Shown here one piece after another: positions 47,529 through 55,634 of a stretch of 64,000 nucleotides of DNA. Under the pieces are notes generated by a model. That model worked only from the letters and a program-made list of their open reading frames with translations, ran no database searches and had not been told where the DNA came from. Within the stretch, counting starts at the first letter, position 1; every line of letters starts with the position of its first letter. Origin of the DNA: Gammaproteobacteria bacterium (GTDB lineage: Bacteria > Pseudomonadota > Gammaproteobacteria > Pseudomonadales > Azotimanducaceae); assembly GCA_009841615.1 (NCBI GenBank), contig VXLL01000035.1, positions 124,001-188,000 of the forward strand. The letters are read 5' to 3'. A program made the translations under genes and the position numbers.

Positions 47529-48008
47529 TTAGCCTCCGTTTTGCCCAGACTTGTTTGAGTCTGCCACTCGTTTGATCGCGTTGTGGATTCGGATGTACGT
47601 GCCACATCGACAAAGATTAGGATCCATAGCTGCGTAAATTTCATCGTCGGTCGGCGTTGGGTTCTTTCGCATCAAAGCTTCAGCCGAAATAATTTGACCG
47701 GCTTGGCAGTACCCGCATTGAGCGACATCTAGATCGATCCAGGCTTGTTGTAATGGTGTAAGCGTACCATCTTCCGCGGCGACTCCTTCGATAGTGGTGA
47801 CTGGTGCATCTCCCACAGCTGACACTGGATAGAGACAAGATTTCGTCGCATTACCGTCCAGCATTACGGTACAAGCGCCGCATTGATTAATTCCACATCC
47901 ATATTTAGTACCAAAGAGAGAAAGATGATCGCGCAATACCCAGAGGAGAGGAGTTTGGGGGTTGATTTCACCGAGGTCGTGTGTGGTGCCATTCACGTTG
48001 ATCTTCAT
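47529..48008 (-). CDS. Molybdenum hydroxylase [2Fe-2S] subunit (IorA-like)
   Basis: The 159-residue protein has the two cluster-binding regions CGINQCGACTVM plus a cysteine in TKSC, and CGYCQAGQIISA plus CRCGTYIRIHNAI. It pairs with the Tat-exported large subunit encoded just downstream and is probably carried to the periplasm with it, as it has no signal of its own. The wording CGYCQAGQ is that of the isoquinoline oxidoreductase group, in contrast to CGFCTPGM in the other operon. 268 bases without a gene precede it. Confidence 0.92.
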   Translation of the reverse strand: MKINVNGTTHDLGEINPQTPLLWVLRDHLSLFGTKYGCGINQCGACTVMLDGNATKSCLYPVSAVGDAPVTTIEGVAAEDGTLTPLQQAWIDLDVAQCGYCQAGQIISAEALMRKNPTPTDDEIYAAMDPNLCRCGTYIRIHNAIKRVADSNKSGQNGG

Positions 48009-48276
48009 TGAGAAAATTCTCCGGTGCGTTTAGCTCAAAAAGAGTATGTTATTGAATTGTGCACATCTCCAGCGACTTTGTGAAACGCACATATGCTGAG
48101 AAAAATCCTTATCGCAACACGGATTCAATCTCAGCTATTCAAGAGATAAAAAATTCCTCTCACGCTGCATGTTGATTAGCAGGTTTTTATTTACACATCG
48201 GTATTCACGCGTCAAAAACTTCGACGCATACAGACCAACCTGCGTAGTTGAGTCAGAATTCAAATGTCAAGAACTC
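48009..48276. other. Intergenic spacer ahead of the IorA-like gene
   Basis: These 268 bases lie between the nuclease-like gene stop and the start of the second molybdenum hydroxylase operon on the minus strand. I see no gene, strong hairpin or convincing promoter boxes. Confidence 0.3.
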
Positions 48277-48897
48277 TTACTCTGATTCAGTGGAATCGGC
48301 ATCCATAGTTCGATCCGACTCGAGCTTGTCCGAGTGCATTTTCAGCCAGTCCCACGGTGCTACAGGTTCAACTTCGCGCCACAACCCTAACTTTCGTTTT
48401 TGTGCAAATTTTTCTGCCTCACGATAAGAAACTACGTCAGTAACGTCGTCTTCGTCCGTCGTCGTGGTCCAACCATGTCCTTCCATTAGAAGATGTACGT
48501 TGAAGTTTGAATTCGGATGATTGACTATAAGTACTTTGACCATCGGTTTTCCTGCAGCATCCGTATCCATTTGTTCCAAAACCACAGTTTCTTTAAGTAG
48601 CTCATCCACGAGATATTGACTAGCTTTTTTTGAAAAAAACTGCTCTTCGGGTATTAGTTCTGGGGCGTCTACACCCCATAGATCGACTTCCACCCACTCA
48701 TCTTCCGAGCACGGGTCGTCCTTGGTCGGACAGTATTTAAAAGTGTCCCCATCTATGATTTCTGTTACCACACCAGAGGTAACAACAATATCCGAATCGG
48801 TTTCTTCGGTGATTCCGTCGGTAGTCTCATCGGCTATGCAGACTACTCCAAGGCCGACGATGAACTTCATTATCAGAATTTTCAGAGTCACTTGCAT
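48277..48897 (-). CDS. Exported staphylococcal nuclease-like protein, probably altered active site
   Basis: The 206-residue protein has a short hydrophobic N-terminus (KILIMKFIVGLGVVCIA), an acidic linker and one SNase-like fold: VVTEIIDGDTF, DLWGVDAPE, HLLMEGHGW and EAEKFAQKRKLGLW. The metal-binding aspartate of DGDT and the glutamate of DAPE are kept. The position of catalytic Arg35 is aspartate (VDLWGVDAPE) and that of Arg87 is lysine (DAAGKPMV). This suggests weak or lost nuclease activity. The start overlaps the ankyrin gene's end by 10 bases. A later start at 48870 is possible. Confidence 0.82.
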   Translation of the reverse strand: MQVTLKILIMKFIVGLGVVCIADETTDGITEETDSDIVVTSGVVTEIIDGDTFKYCPTKDDPCSEDEWVEVDLWGVDAPELIPEEQFFSKKASQYLVDELLKETVVLEQMDTDAAGKPMVKVLIVNHPNSNFNVHLLMEGHGWTTTTDEDDVTDVVSYREAEKFAQKRKLGLWREVEPVAPWDWLKMHSDKLESDRTMDADSTESE

Positions 48898-49358
48898 GTG
48901 AGGTCTCTTGACAAGTTTCCACCTGTATATGCGTATATAAGATCTTGTAATTTGGTGGTAAAGACTGACTCGTTACCTTTTTCTTTACACAATTCTATTG
49001 CGTAGTCTAGAACCGTTCCTTTGGTTGGGTGTGCTTGTATACGTAGATTGGCACCAAATTCTAGCAGTGTTTGCACTACATCAAGTCGTTCAGAGCGGAT
49101 TGCGCTCAATATCGGAACCGCACTCTGTCGGTTTCTTTGAGCATTGACTTGCGATCCTGCTACGAGCAGAACGCGAGCCAAATTTGCCTTGAATTGGATA
49201 CCGTTCGGAAATTCAAACAACTTTAACAGTAGGGTGGAATTTGTTTCATCGCGCCGCCTAACAAGAGCTGGATATTGAATTAAAAGCACTCGTAGCGCGT
49301 GGTGATCTCCTACTTTCATTATTTCCACCGCTTTTTCGAATGCCTGTTCCTCGCTCAC
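48888..49358 (-). CDS. Ankyrin-repeat protein
   Basis: The 156-residue protein contains about three ankyrin units: GDHHALRVLLIQYPALVRRRDE, ANLARVLLVAGSQVNAQRN and SERLDVVQTLLEFGANLRIQ, with typical LL and GAN positions. Ankyrin repeats bind other proteins. There is no signal peptide, so it should stay in the cytoplasm. It lies between a nucleoside hydrolase gene (3 bases away) and the nuclease-like gene (overlap), so the three probably form one transcript. Confidence 0.82.
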   Translation of the reverse strand: MSEEQAFEKAVEIMKVGDHHALRVLLIQYPALVRRRDETNSTLLLKLFEFPNGIQFKANLARVLLVAGSQVNAQRNRQSAVPILSAIRSERLDVVQTLLEFGANLRIQAHPTKGTVLDYAIELCKEKGNESVFTTKLQDLIYAYTGGNLSRDLTCK

Positions 49359-49361
49359 TTA

Positions 49362-50270
49362 CTATGTCTCCAAGGAGTCGACTAGCACATCTACCGCTCT
49401 GGTGGTGTCAATTTTTGTCGCTACAAGAGTGTTCGGTATTAGTCGTGGTCGCGTCGTTCTTTGATCGATCACCGTCATTCCGCTGGTTAAGGTACCTTGA
49501 GTTTCAATCGTAACGGAGCACGCTTCAAACTCAAACAACTTTGGATGAGTAACTGCTAGAACAGCACAGGGATCGTGAAGTGGTGCCCATCGAGATCCTA
49601 CTATTTTCTCCGCTCGGTTCAATAGGAACTCTAGTAGGTTCGCTACGAAAGTACTCTTCGCTGTAGCAAGTTCACTTACCAAGGTCACCGTTTCATCCAA
49701 CACCTGGAATTGATGAGTTAGATTGAGCCCACACATTTTGAGTTTTGCACCTGAGGTATAAACCTTGGCGGCAGCATGAGGATCAGCGAATACGTTAAAT
49801 TCGGCAACGGGAGTGATGTTGCCGATGGATGTGCTTCCACCCATGATTGATATGCCACCGATGCGTTTACCCCACTCGGAATCTCGCGCTAATGCTTCCG
49901 CAAGATTTGTCAGAGGACCTAGAGCGATTACCCAATCGTCCTTGGTGACACATTCTAAAAGGAAGTCGCAAGCAGATACAGATTCATTCGAGCGACTGTG
50001 GGAAAGTCTTGTGATACCACCCAACCCGTCATTACCGTGGCTAACGTTGTTGAGTATCCGGGTTCCATTGAAAGACTGACTCGCGCCCTGATAAACTGGT
50101 GTGTCGGTATTTGCGATAGCTACAGTCATCAATGCATTTTCGGTGGCCTGAGAGACTGGTACATTTCCACTAACAGTGGTAATCCCCTTGACATTCGCAT
50201 TTCGTAGTGCCAACAAGATTGCGATCGCATCGTCGCAACCCGGGTCACAATCGATAATTAAAGACCTCAT
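49362..50270 (-). CDS. Inosine/uridine-preferring nucleoside hydrolase
   Basis: The 302-residue enzyme splits ribonucleosides to base and ribose. The calcium- and ribose-binding aspartate cluster is at the start, DCDPGCDDAIAILLAL (residues 7-22). The block GPLTNLAEAL is near residue 118, the NVFADPHAAA block near residue 160, and the LHDPCAVLAV stretch with its conserved aspartate near residue 235. Length fits the family. Its start is 67 bases from the divergent methyltransferase gene. Confidence 0.92.
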   Translation of the reverse strand: MRSLIIDCDPGCDDAIAILLALRNANVKGITTVSGNVPVSQATENALMTVAIANTDTPVYQGASQSFNGTRILNNVSHGNDGLGGITRLSHSRSNESVSACDFLLECVTKDDWVIALGPLTNLAEALARDSEWGKRIGGISIMGGSTSIGNITPVAEFNVFADPHAAAKVYTSGAKLKMCGLNLTHQFQVLDETVTLVSELATAKSTFVANLLEFLLNRAEKIVGSRWAPLHDPCAVLAVTHPKLFEFEACSVTIETQGTLTSGMTVIDQRTTRPRLIPNTLVATKIDTTRAVDVLVDSLET

Positions 50271-50337
50271 GATTTTGTATCGGTATTATTCCACGCACTT
50301 CTAAACAAATTTTTACACAGAAATAAGGAATACAACG

Positions 50338-51003
50338 ATGTCGAGTAGGACTCTCAATCTTGATGAATCAGTCTACGCTTACTTACTGAGCAACATACAT
50401 CCAGAAACTCCAGAGCAACGAGAGCTTCGGGAAACTACCCGTGAAACATTGAGCATGTACGCGATGCAAATTTCTCAGGAACAAGGAGCATTTATGGCGT
50501 TGTTGTGTCGTGTCCTTAATGTTCGCCTAGCACTCGAGGTTGGAACGTTCACCGGTTACAGTGCACTAGCTGTCGCGCAAGTTCTACCAAGAGATGGCAA
50601 GTTAATAACTTGTGATGTATCGAAGGAATGGACCGATGTTGGGCGGGAGTATTGGGCAAAAGCTGGTGTTGTTAATAAGATTGATTTGCGACTTGCGCCT
50701 GCGACCGAGACTCTCTCCCAGTTACTTGAAGAGCTCGGAACAGGAACTTTCGACTTTGCTTTCATTGACGCGGATAAAACTAACTATGACGATTACTACG
50801 AACTATGCTTACAGTTGATCAGAGTAGGAGGACTGATAGCCATCGACAACGTTCTTTGGGGAGGCCGCACGTCAGACCCAACTGTGAATGACAATGCGAC
50901 GGTTGCGTTGCGCAATCTCAATTCGAAGGTACGACAAGATGATCGCGTTTTCGCAACAATGCTACCAATCGGCGATGGTCTGACTTTGGTTCAGAAACTT
51001 TGA
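50338..51003 (+). CDS. SAM-dependent O-methyltransferase
   Basis: The 221-residue protein belongs to the caffeoyl-CoA/catechol O-methyltransferase family. SAM binding is at LEVGTFTGYSALAVA near residue 66. The metal-binding catalytic block FIDADKTNYDDYYELCLQL lies near residue 141, followed by GGLIAIDNVLWGGR. The start follows AAGGAA with good spacing. It is a single gene between opposite-strand genes. The substrate, probably a diphenol or hydroxamate-like compound, is not known. Confidence 0.9.
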   Translation: MSSRTLNLDESVYAYLLSNIHPETPEQRELRETTRETLSMYAMQISQEQGAFMALLCRVLNVRLALEVGTFTGYSALAVAQVLPRDGKLITCDVSKEWTDVGREYWAKAGVVNKIDLRLAPATETLSQLLEELGTGTFDFAFIDADKTNYDDYYELCLQLIRVGGLIAIDNVLWGGRTSDPTVNDNATVALRNLNSKVRQDDRVFATMLPIGDGLTLVQKL

Positions 51004-51037
51004 TAAATGACGGACCAGAAAGCTCTTACCGTGACGT

Positions 51038-52489
51038 TCATCCTAGCCAAGGTCCTTCGATCGCAAAAGTAATGCCCGGCGATTGTATGTTCACGTAAAG
51101 AACTTTACCATCAAGAGAAAAGGTCGCGCCAGCCCATTCACTAGATCGGTAATTGTCGACTTGAATTGTCTCTTTTTGTTCCAGTGTCTTGTCAATTCGC
51201 ACGTTGTTCTCAGCAATGACTCTAGCGGTGTTATCAGAACCGAGAACCAATAATCGAGCACCCATCACAAGTTCGTTGTCTGCGTTGCTAATTCCCCCGC
51301 CGTCTTCACACACAACAATCTTCCCGTTAATCGGATTAACGGTGATGTTGTCAATGGCGTCGGCCATTAGTTCACTCGATGAGGCGAAGCAATTCGTGAG
51401 TTTTTCATTTTTGGGATCGTATGCCCACACACTGCCATTTCGGGTTGGGCCACCCGCAGTGTCGATGAAGTAAACTAGACCGCCGTGGTACCAACAGCCC
51501 TCACCACGACAAAATCTCGCTGCCTGTTGTGCCGCGCCTTGGAGAAACGGTCCTGACATACCTTCTCCTACGGCTTTAGGTCCACCGTCAAAGGCGGGGG
51601 TTAGCGTTTGCGGGTCGGCATCCGGATCTTGGATTTCAACCCAATTGACATCGTACTCGCTCTTGAAAGGAGCTTCAATCAAATTTGTCAGTTTCCCCTC
51701 GTTAACCTGAAGCATATCGAGTCTACCATCTCGATCTAATGAACCCGGTTTTTGTGAGTCATCGTTAGGGATGAATCGGTAAAAACCGGACAAATCGTTA
51801 TTGTCTTCCGTGAGATATACATACCCTGTTTCAGGATCGACCGCTGTGGCTTCGTGGCGCATAAAACCCATACCTTTTATTGGTTTGTGCGAAGATTTCC
51901 CAAGATGTGCAGGTATAGCTTCAAATACATAGCCGTGATCTTTTGGTTCGTGGTCATTCGTCGACTTTTCTAGCGAGCGGCGATATACGATTTCTTCACA
52001 GCTGAGCCAAGTACCCCACGGCGTCGGACCGCCAGCACAGTTCACCATCGTACCTGCTAAAATCGGCGTCGTCGTGGAGTAGTCGCCATTCTTGAGAGTC
52101 ACGGCTGTGACACCACCACCCGGCACATCTGGAGTTTCGGTTCCGTAGTCTACCGCTGCTTTATCGTACGCATCACCAGCCCAATTGGTAAAGCCTGGAC
52201 CAACGTAGCGTTCGTGATTTCGTAGTAGTAAGAGTTCGTTCGCGTCGTTTCCGGGTACTACAGCCATACCGTCGTGTCGATCAGGAGTCAGGTGTCCAGT
52301 ACTCATTTTGTCTCCTGTCCAACCGAAGGATCGGTAGGTAAACCCTGGAGCAAGTTTTAGCAAATCAAGTCCCGTGGTCGGGTCATTGAGTGGTTTCAAC
52401 AACGGTTTGGTTTCAGTCGCTTTCAGTCCAAGCAAGGGTAGCACGAAAGGAAATGAAGCACCGAACTTAAGCAGCAAACGTCGATTCAT
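51038..52489 (-). CDS. PhoX-family (DUF839) exported protein
   Basis: The 483-residue protein begins with a Tat-like signal (MNRRLLLKFGASFPFVLPLLG). It shows the PhoX/DUF839 propeller wording: LLLRNHERYV, NCAGGPTPWGTWLSCEE near residue 155, MGFMRHEATAVDPETGYVYLTEDNND near residue 215 and EGCWYHGGLVYFIDTAGG near residue 335. PhoX enzymes are calcium- and iron-dependent alkaline phosphatases, but many DUF839 proteins are untested. It has no phosphate-uptake genes beside it. Confidence 0.85.
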   Translation of the reverse strand: MNRRLLLKFGASFPFVLPLLGLKATETKPLLKPLNDPTTGLDLLKLAPGFTYRSFGWTGDKMSTGHLTPDRHDGMAVVPGNDANELLLLRNHERYVGPGFTNWAGDAYDKAAVDYGTETPDVPGGGVTAVTLKNGDYSTTTPILAGTMVNCAGGPTPWGTWLSCEEIVYRRSLEKSTNDHEPKDHGYVFEAIPAHLGKSSHKPIKGMGFMRHEATAVDPETGYVYLTEDNNDLSGFYRFIPNDDSQKPGSLDRDGRLDMLQVNEGKLTNLIEAPFKSEYDVNWVEIQDPDADPQTLTPAFDGGPKAVGEGMSGPFLQGAAQQAARFCRGEGCWYHGGLVYFIDTAGGPTRNGSVWAYDPKNEKLTNCFASSSELMADAIDNITVNPINGKIVVCEDGGGISNADNELVMGARLLVLGSDNTARVIAENNVRIDKTLEQKETIQVDNYRSSEWAGATFSLDGKVLYVNIQSPGITFAIEGPWLG

Positions 52490-52577
52490 AGATTAGCCTC
52501 GATGGGAAACACTTACAACTCTACAATTATGGCGAATCGCATTAACCAATTGTTACATTCACTAGAAAAGACGGAGA

Positions 52578-53591
52578 ATGGAAGAAACGCAGCCAACTGA
52601 GCCCGTGAATTCGCAACATTCGCCGCCACCATTGAAACTGCTAGTTTGCGTTAGCATTTGTGTTGCATTTGTAGTCGTTGTGCTCGGAGCATACACTAGA
52701 TTAGTGGATGCCGGGCTGGGATGTCCGGATTGGCCCGGATGTTACGGGCAGTTGGTGGTACCAAGTACCGCAGAGGAAATCGCGGCCGCAGAAGCTCTAT
52801 TTCCCGAAACACCGGTGGATCAAGCTAAAGCCTGGACCGAAATGGTCCACCGCTACTTCGCGACGGGTCTAGGTATTCTTGTAATTGGAATTGTGGTACT
52901 CGCATGGTATTACAAAGCGTCATTACGCTTTCCTTTAGTCCTTCTAGCGCTCGTGATTCTGCAAGGTGCGTTTGGAGCTTGGACAGTAACTCTAAAACTG
53001 TGGCCTCAAGTGGTAGTCGCGCACTTGTTGGGTGGATTTGCTACGCTCTTGTTACTCTGGTGGTACATGCTCACCCTCAGGTCCTTCAAAATTCCTCAGA
53101 TAGCTACGAAGTTTCGTGCTCAGATGTATGTATTTAGCGCGTTGCTAGTCGTACAAATTTCCTTTGGAGGATGGGTCAGTGCAAATTACGCGGCACTCAT
53201 TTGCCCTGATTTTCCTCTGTGTCATGGCACTTTATTACCGGAAATGGATTTCGTTGCAGGACTAAATATTTTCCAAACGATTGGTCCGGACTACACTGGT
53301 GGTGAAATGTCGCATGAGGGTCGGGTCGCGATTCAGAACTTACATCGGTGGGGCGCGTACGTGGTGTTTGTTTTTGGTCTAATTCTGGCTTGGCGAATCC
53401 GTGAAATGCCCGGTATGGTTCTTGGATTAGTGGTTTGTGCCCAAGTGGCGTTGGGTATCTCGAACGTTCTTTTCGTGTTACCACTGCCGATCGCGGTATT
53501 GCACAATGCTGGTGCTGCAATCCTCTTGTTAGTGGCGGTTACACTAGCTCTTCAATCTCGACCGAAACACGTTACAGACGCTCAGTCCTAG
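52578..53591 (+). CDS. ctaA: Haem A synthase (COX15/CtaA)
   Basis: The 337-residue membrane protein oxidises haem O to haem A for cytochrome c oxidase. It has eight hydrophobic segments and conserved histidines in MVHRYFATGLG, VVAHLLGGFATL, NLHRWGAYVVF and VLHNAGAAILL. The loop GLGCPDWPGCYGQLV carries the paired cysteines, repeated in LICPDFPLCHG. A GGAG lies too close to the ATG (1 base), so the start is not sure, although no other start is near. No oxidase or haem O synthase gene is in the window. Confidence 0.93.
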   Translation: MEETQPTEPVNSQHSPPPLKLLVCVSICVAFVVVVLGAYTRLVDAGLGCPDWPGCYGQLVVPSTAEEIAAAEALFPETPVDQAKAWTEMVHRYFATGLGILVIGIVVLAWYYKASLRFPLVLLALVILQGAFGAWTVTLKLWPQVVVAHLLGGFATLLLLWWYMLTLRSFKIPQIATKFRAQMYVFSALLVVQISFGGWVSANYAALICPDFPLCHGTLLPEMDFVAGLNIFQTIGPDYTGGEMSHEGRVAIQNLHRWGAYVVFVFGLILAWRIREMPGMVLGLVVCAQVALGISNVLFVLPLPIAVLHNAGAAILLLVAVTLALQSRPKHVTDAQS

Positions 53592-53597
53592 GTCGTT

Positions 53598-55478
53598 CTA
53601 TGGGTCCTTCGTTGGAGCTAAGGGACCCAGAGTTTCACGATCTATTTCGGTGAGATATTGATCAAGGCTCTCGACCTTTTTTTGGGGAATAGAGTCGTTT
53701 CCATCGTAGAGTACAAACAGTGCATAGGCTGCTTTCGAACGTGCTTCCGCGTTCGGAAGATCTGGTAGCATTGCGTACAGTTTATCTGGGTCCATATTCA
53801 CCCAAATGTAGGAAATGTACTGATAGTAGCTGCTGTGATAGGATTCATCTAATTGAGTACCGAGATTAGCAGCTTTCTTGAACTCTCCACTTCTAACAAG
53901 CGCATCGCCGACCTGTTCATATGCAAAACCCTTAGACTTACCATTGCGAACTTTGGGCAGCAGAGTGAGCGCTAATTCGACATCTTCAGTCGCGATTTGC
54001 GAAACGATTTCTGCTTCAAAACCGACTCCTCCGTTCGCTAACCGTAATGTCAAGGCTAGCTCAAATGCACCAGAAGGGTCGGTCGAAACCATCGAAATCG
54101 CTAAAGTTTGATATAAGAAATGGCGAAATTCGGCGATCGCAGACTCACTTTGTACCCAATTAAGTGCAGCATTTAGGTCGTGTTGACTCCAAACCGAAAC
54201 CAACGCGCGAGCAGCATCGAATTGGTCGATGTCGTCTTCTAATTGCAATACCCAACTAACTGCCACGTCTGGAGATTCAGAGGTCAGGGATTCAATCGCT
54301 GACGTCACGGCATGTGTTCTTGTCTCTTGATGAAAATTTGACAGATTTTGTAATACGTACTCCGGGTGCTTCAAAGCCCAAGTTTCAATAACTGTTTTTC
54401 GCAAAAATTCTCGTAGCGCGATAGGATCTATGTTGCTGACTGCATCATGAGCAGTGCTGGGATCCTGAGTTGCCCATTCGCTTATTACATGAGGCGCGGT
54501 ATCCCATCGCAATCCTAGTTCAAGCTGAGTAGCTATATAGTCGAACGCACGAGCAGGTTCTGACTTTGTGATGTATCTCAACAGGTTGGAAAAGAGCGTT
54601 ACCTTCATTTCATAGTGACTCACCGAAGTCCTTATGCCTTCGAGTACGTCAAAGCCACTGCTCAGGTACCACTGTTTTGCTAATCCCTCCAACTGCGGAG
54701 CAAAGGAAAGGTCTTGCTCGACTATATCGATAACGGCAAACCACACTAAGTCAGGATCTGTAAGATTTTCGAAATCCAGGACATCGAGTAGTGATTTAAC
54801 AAAGTGCTTGTCGAGGTTGAAATCATTGGAAATTTGAGGGTGATGTTCATTCGTTTCTTGAGTATAAGCTTGCAAAATTCCCTCGAACGCGATTTTTCGA
54901 ATTGCCGTCGGTAGTTTCTTAGCGTTTTCGACTGCGGCAGCTAAATTAGAGTTAGCCCAATCTTTGAAGAGCCAAAACAGCATCGCTCCAATACCCGAAC
55001 CGTCCTGACTGTGGTCAAGAACATACTGTATTGCATCTATTGGTTTTGAACTAGAGAGTCTTTCTAGTAAGACTCTTTGAAGATCAGCACGAATTTTCGA
55101 TGATAAATTCCATTGTTGGTCCTCAGATCGGGTTAACAATTCGGCGATGCTTTCATCACTGAGTGGTGCGACAAGTGTATAAAGTGTAGCTCTTCGCTCA
55201 AAGTGATTTTGAAGTTGTTCCAATGCATCAATTTGACGAACAGCACTTTTTATTTGATCGGTACTATTGGTGTTGACTTTGCTAACCAGTGTGTCGTCAC
55301 TGTGTGGTGGAATTGACGGTGAGCTTTCGTTGTAGTTATCGCTTTGGTGTTGAACGGGATTAGAGCTACTAAGATTTGCTAGTATCCATACGGTTAGCGT
55401 AGCGACGACACCGACAATCACTCCTGTAATGATTAGTACTAGTGCTTTAGTCGAGGGAAGAATCTTGATTCTGATCAT
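53598..55478 (-). CDS. Tandem-array helical-repeat protein A (membrane-anchored)
   Basis: The 626-residue protein is the last member, in transcription order, of a six-gene paralogous array. An N-terminal membrane anchor (ALVLIITGVIVGVVATLTVWI, split near residue 30) is followed by a polar linker and then about 530 residues of helical repeats. Repeats show a tryptophan, then D/N-x-A-L: for example WATQDPSTAHDAV and WSQHDLNAALNWV. The C-terminal module has LPKVRNG, a RSKAAYAL stretch and LDQYLTEIDRE, shared by all six. The pattern suggests an alpha-solenoid that faces the periplasm. I cannot name the family or function. The nearest sibling in sequence is the next gene. Confidence 0.85.
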   Translation of the reverse strand: MIRIKILPSTKALVLIITGVIVGVVATLTVWILANLSSSNPVQHQSDNYNESSPSIPPHSDDTLVSKVNTNSTDQIKSAVRQIDALEQLQNHFERRATLYTLVAPLSDESIAELLTRSEDQQWNLSSKIRADLQRVLLERLSSSKPIDAIQYVLDHSQDGSGIGAMLFWLFKDWANSNLAAAVENAKKLPTAIRKIAFEGILQAYTQETNEHHPQISNDFNLDKHFVKSLLDVLDFENLTDPDLVWFAVIDIVEQDLSFAPQLEGLAKQWYLSSGFDVLEGIRTSVSHYEMKVTLFSNLLRYITKSEPARAFDYIATQLELGLRWDTAPHVISEWATQDPSTAHDAVSNIDPIALREFLRKTVIETWALKHPEYVLQNLSNFHQETRTHAVTSAIESLTSESPDVAVSWVLQLEDDIDQFDAARALVSVWSQHDLNAALNWVQSESAIAEFRHFLYQTLAISMVSTDPSGAFELALTLRLANGGVGFEAEIVSQIATEDVELALTLLPKVRNGKSKGFAYEQVGDALVRSGEFKKAANLGTQLDESYHSSYYQYISYIWVNMDPDKLYAMLPDLPNAEARSKAAYALFVLYDGNDSIPQKKVESLDQYLTEIDRETLGPLAPTKDP

Positions 55479-55634
55479 GATTCCGGTCTAATGTTTTTTC
55501 TCTTAATTCCTTTCGTCGTCGATTCGATATGCTCTAGCATCGAGACCAGTTCATTTGGTAAACGAGCACCGACTTTTTACTTTGTTTCTCTAGCTTCTAC
55601 AGCTACACACATCCTAGCTCGAACTAAAGATCCG

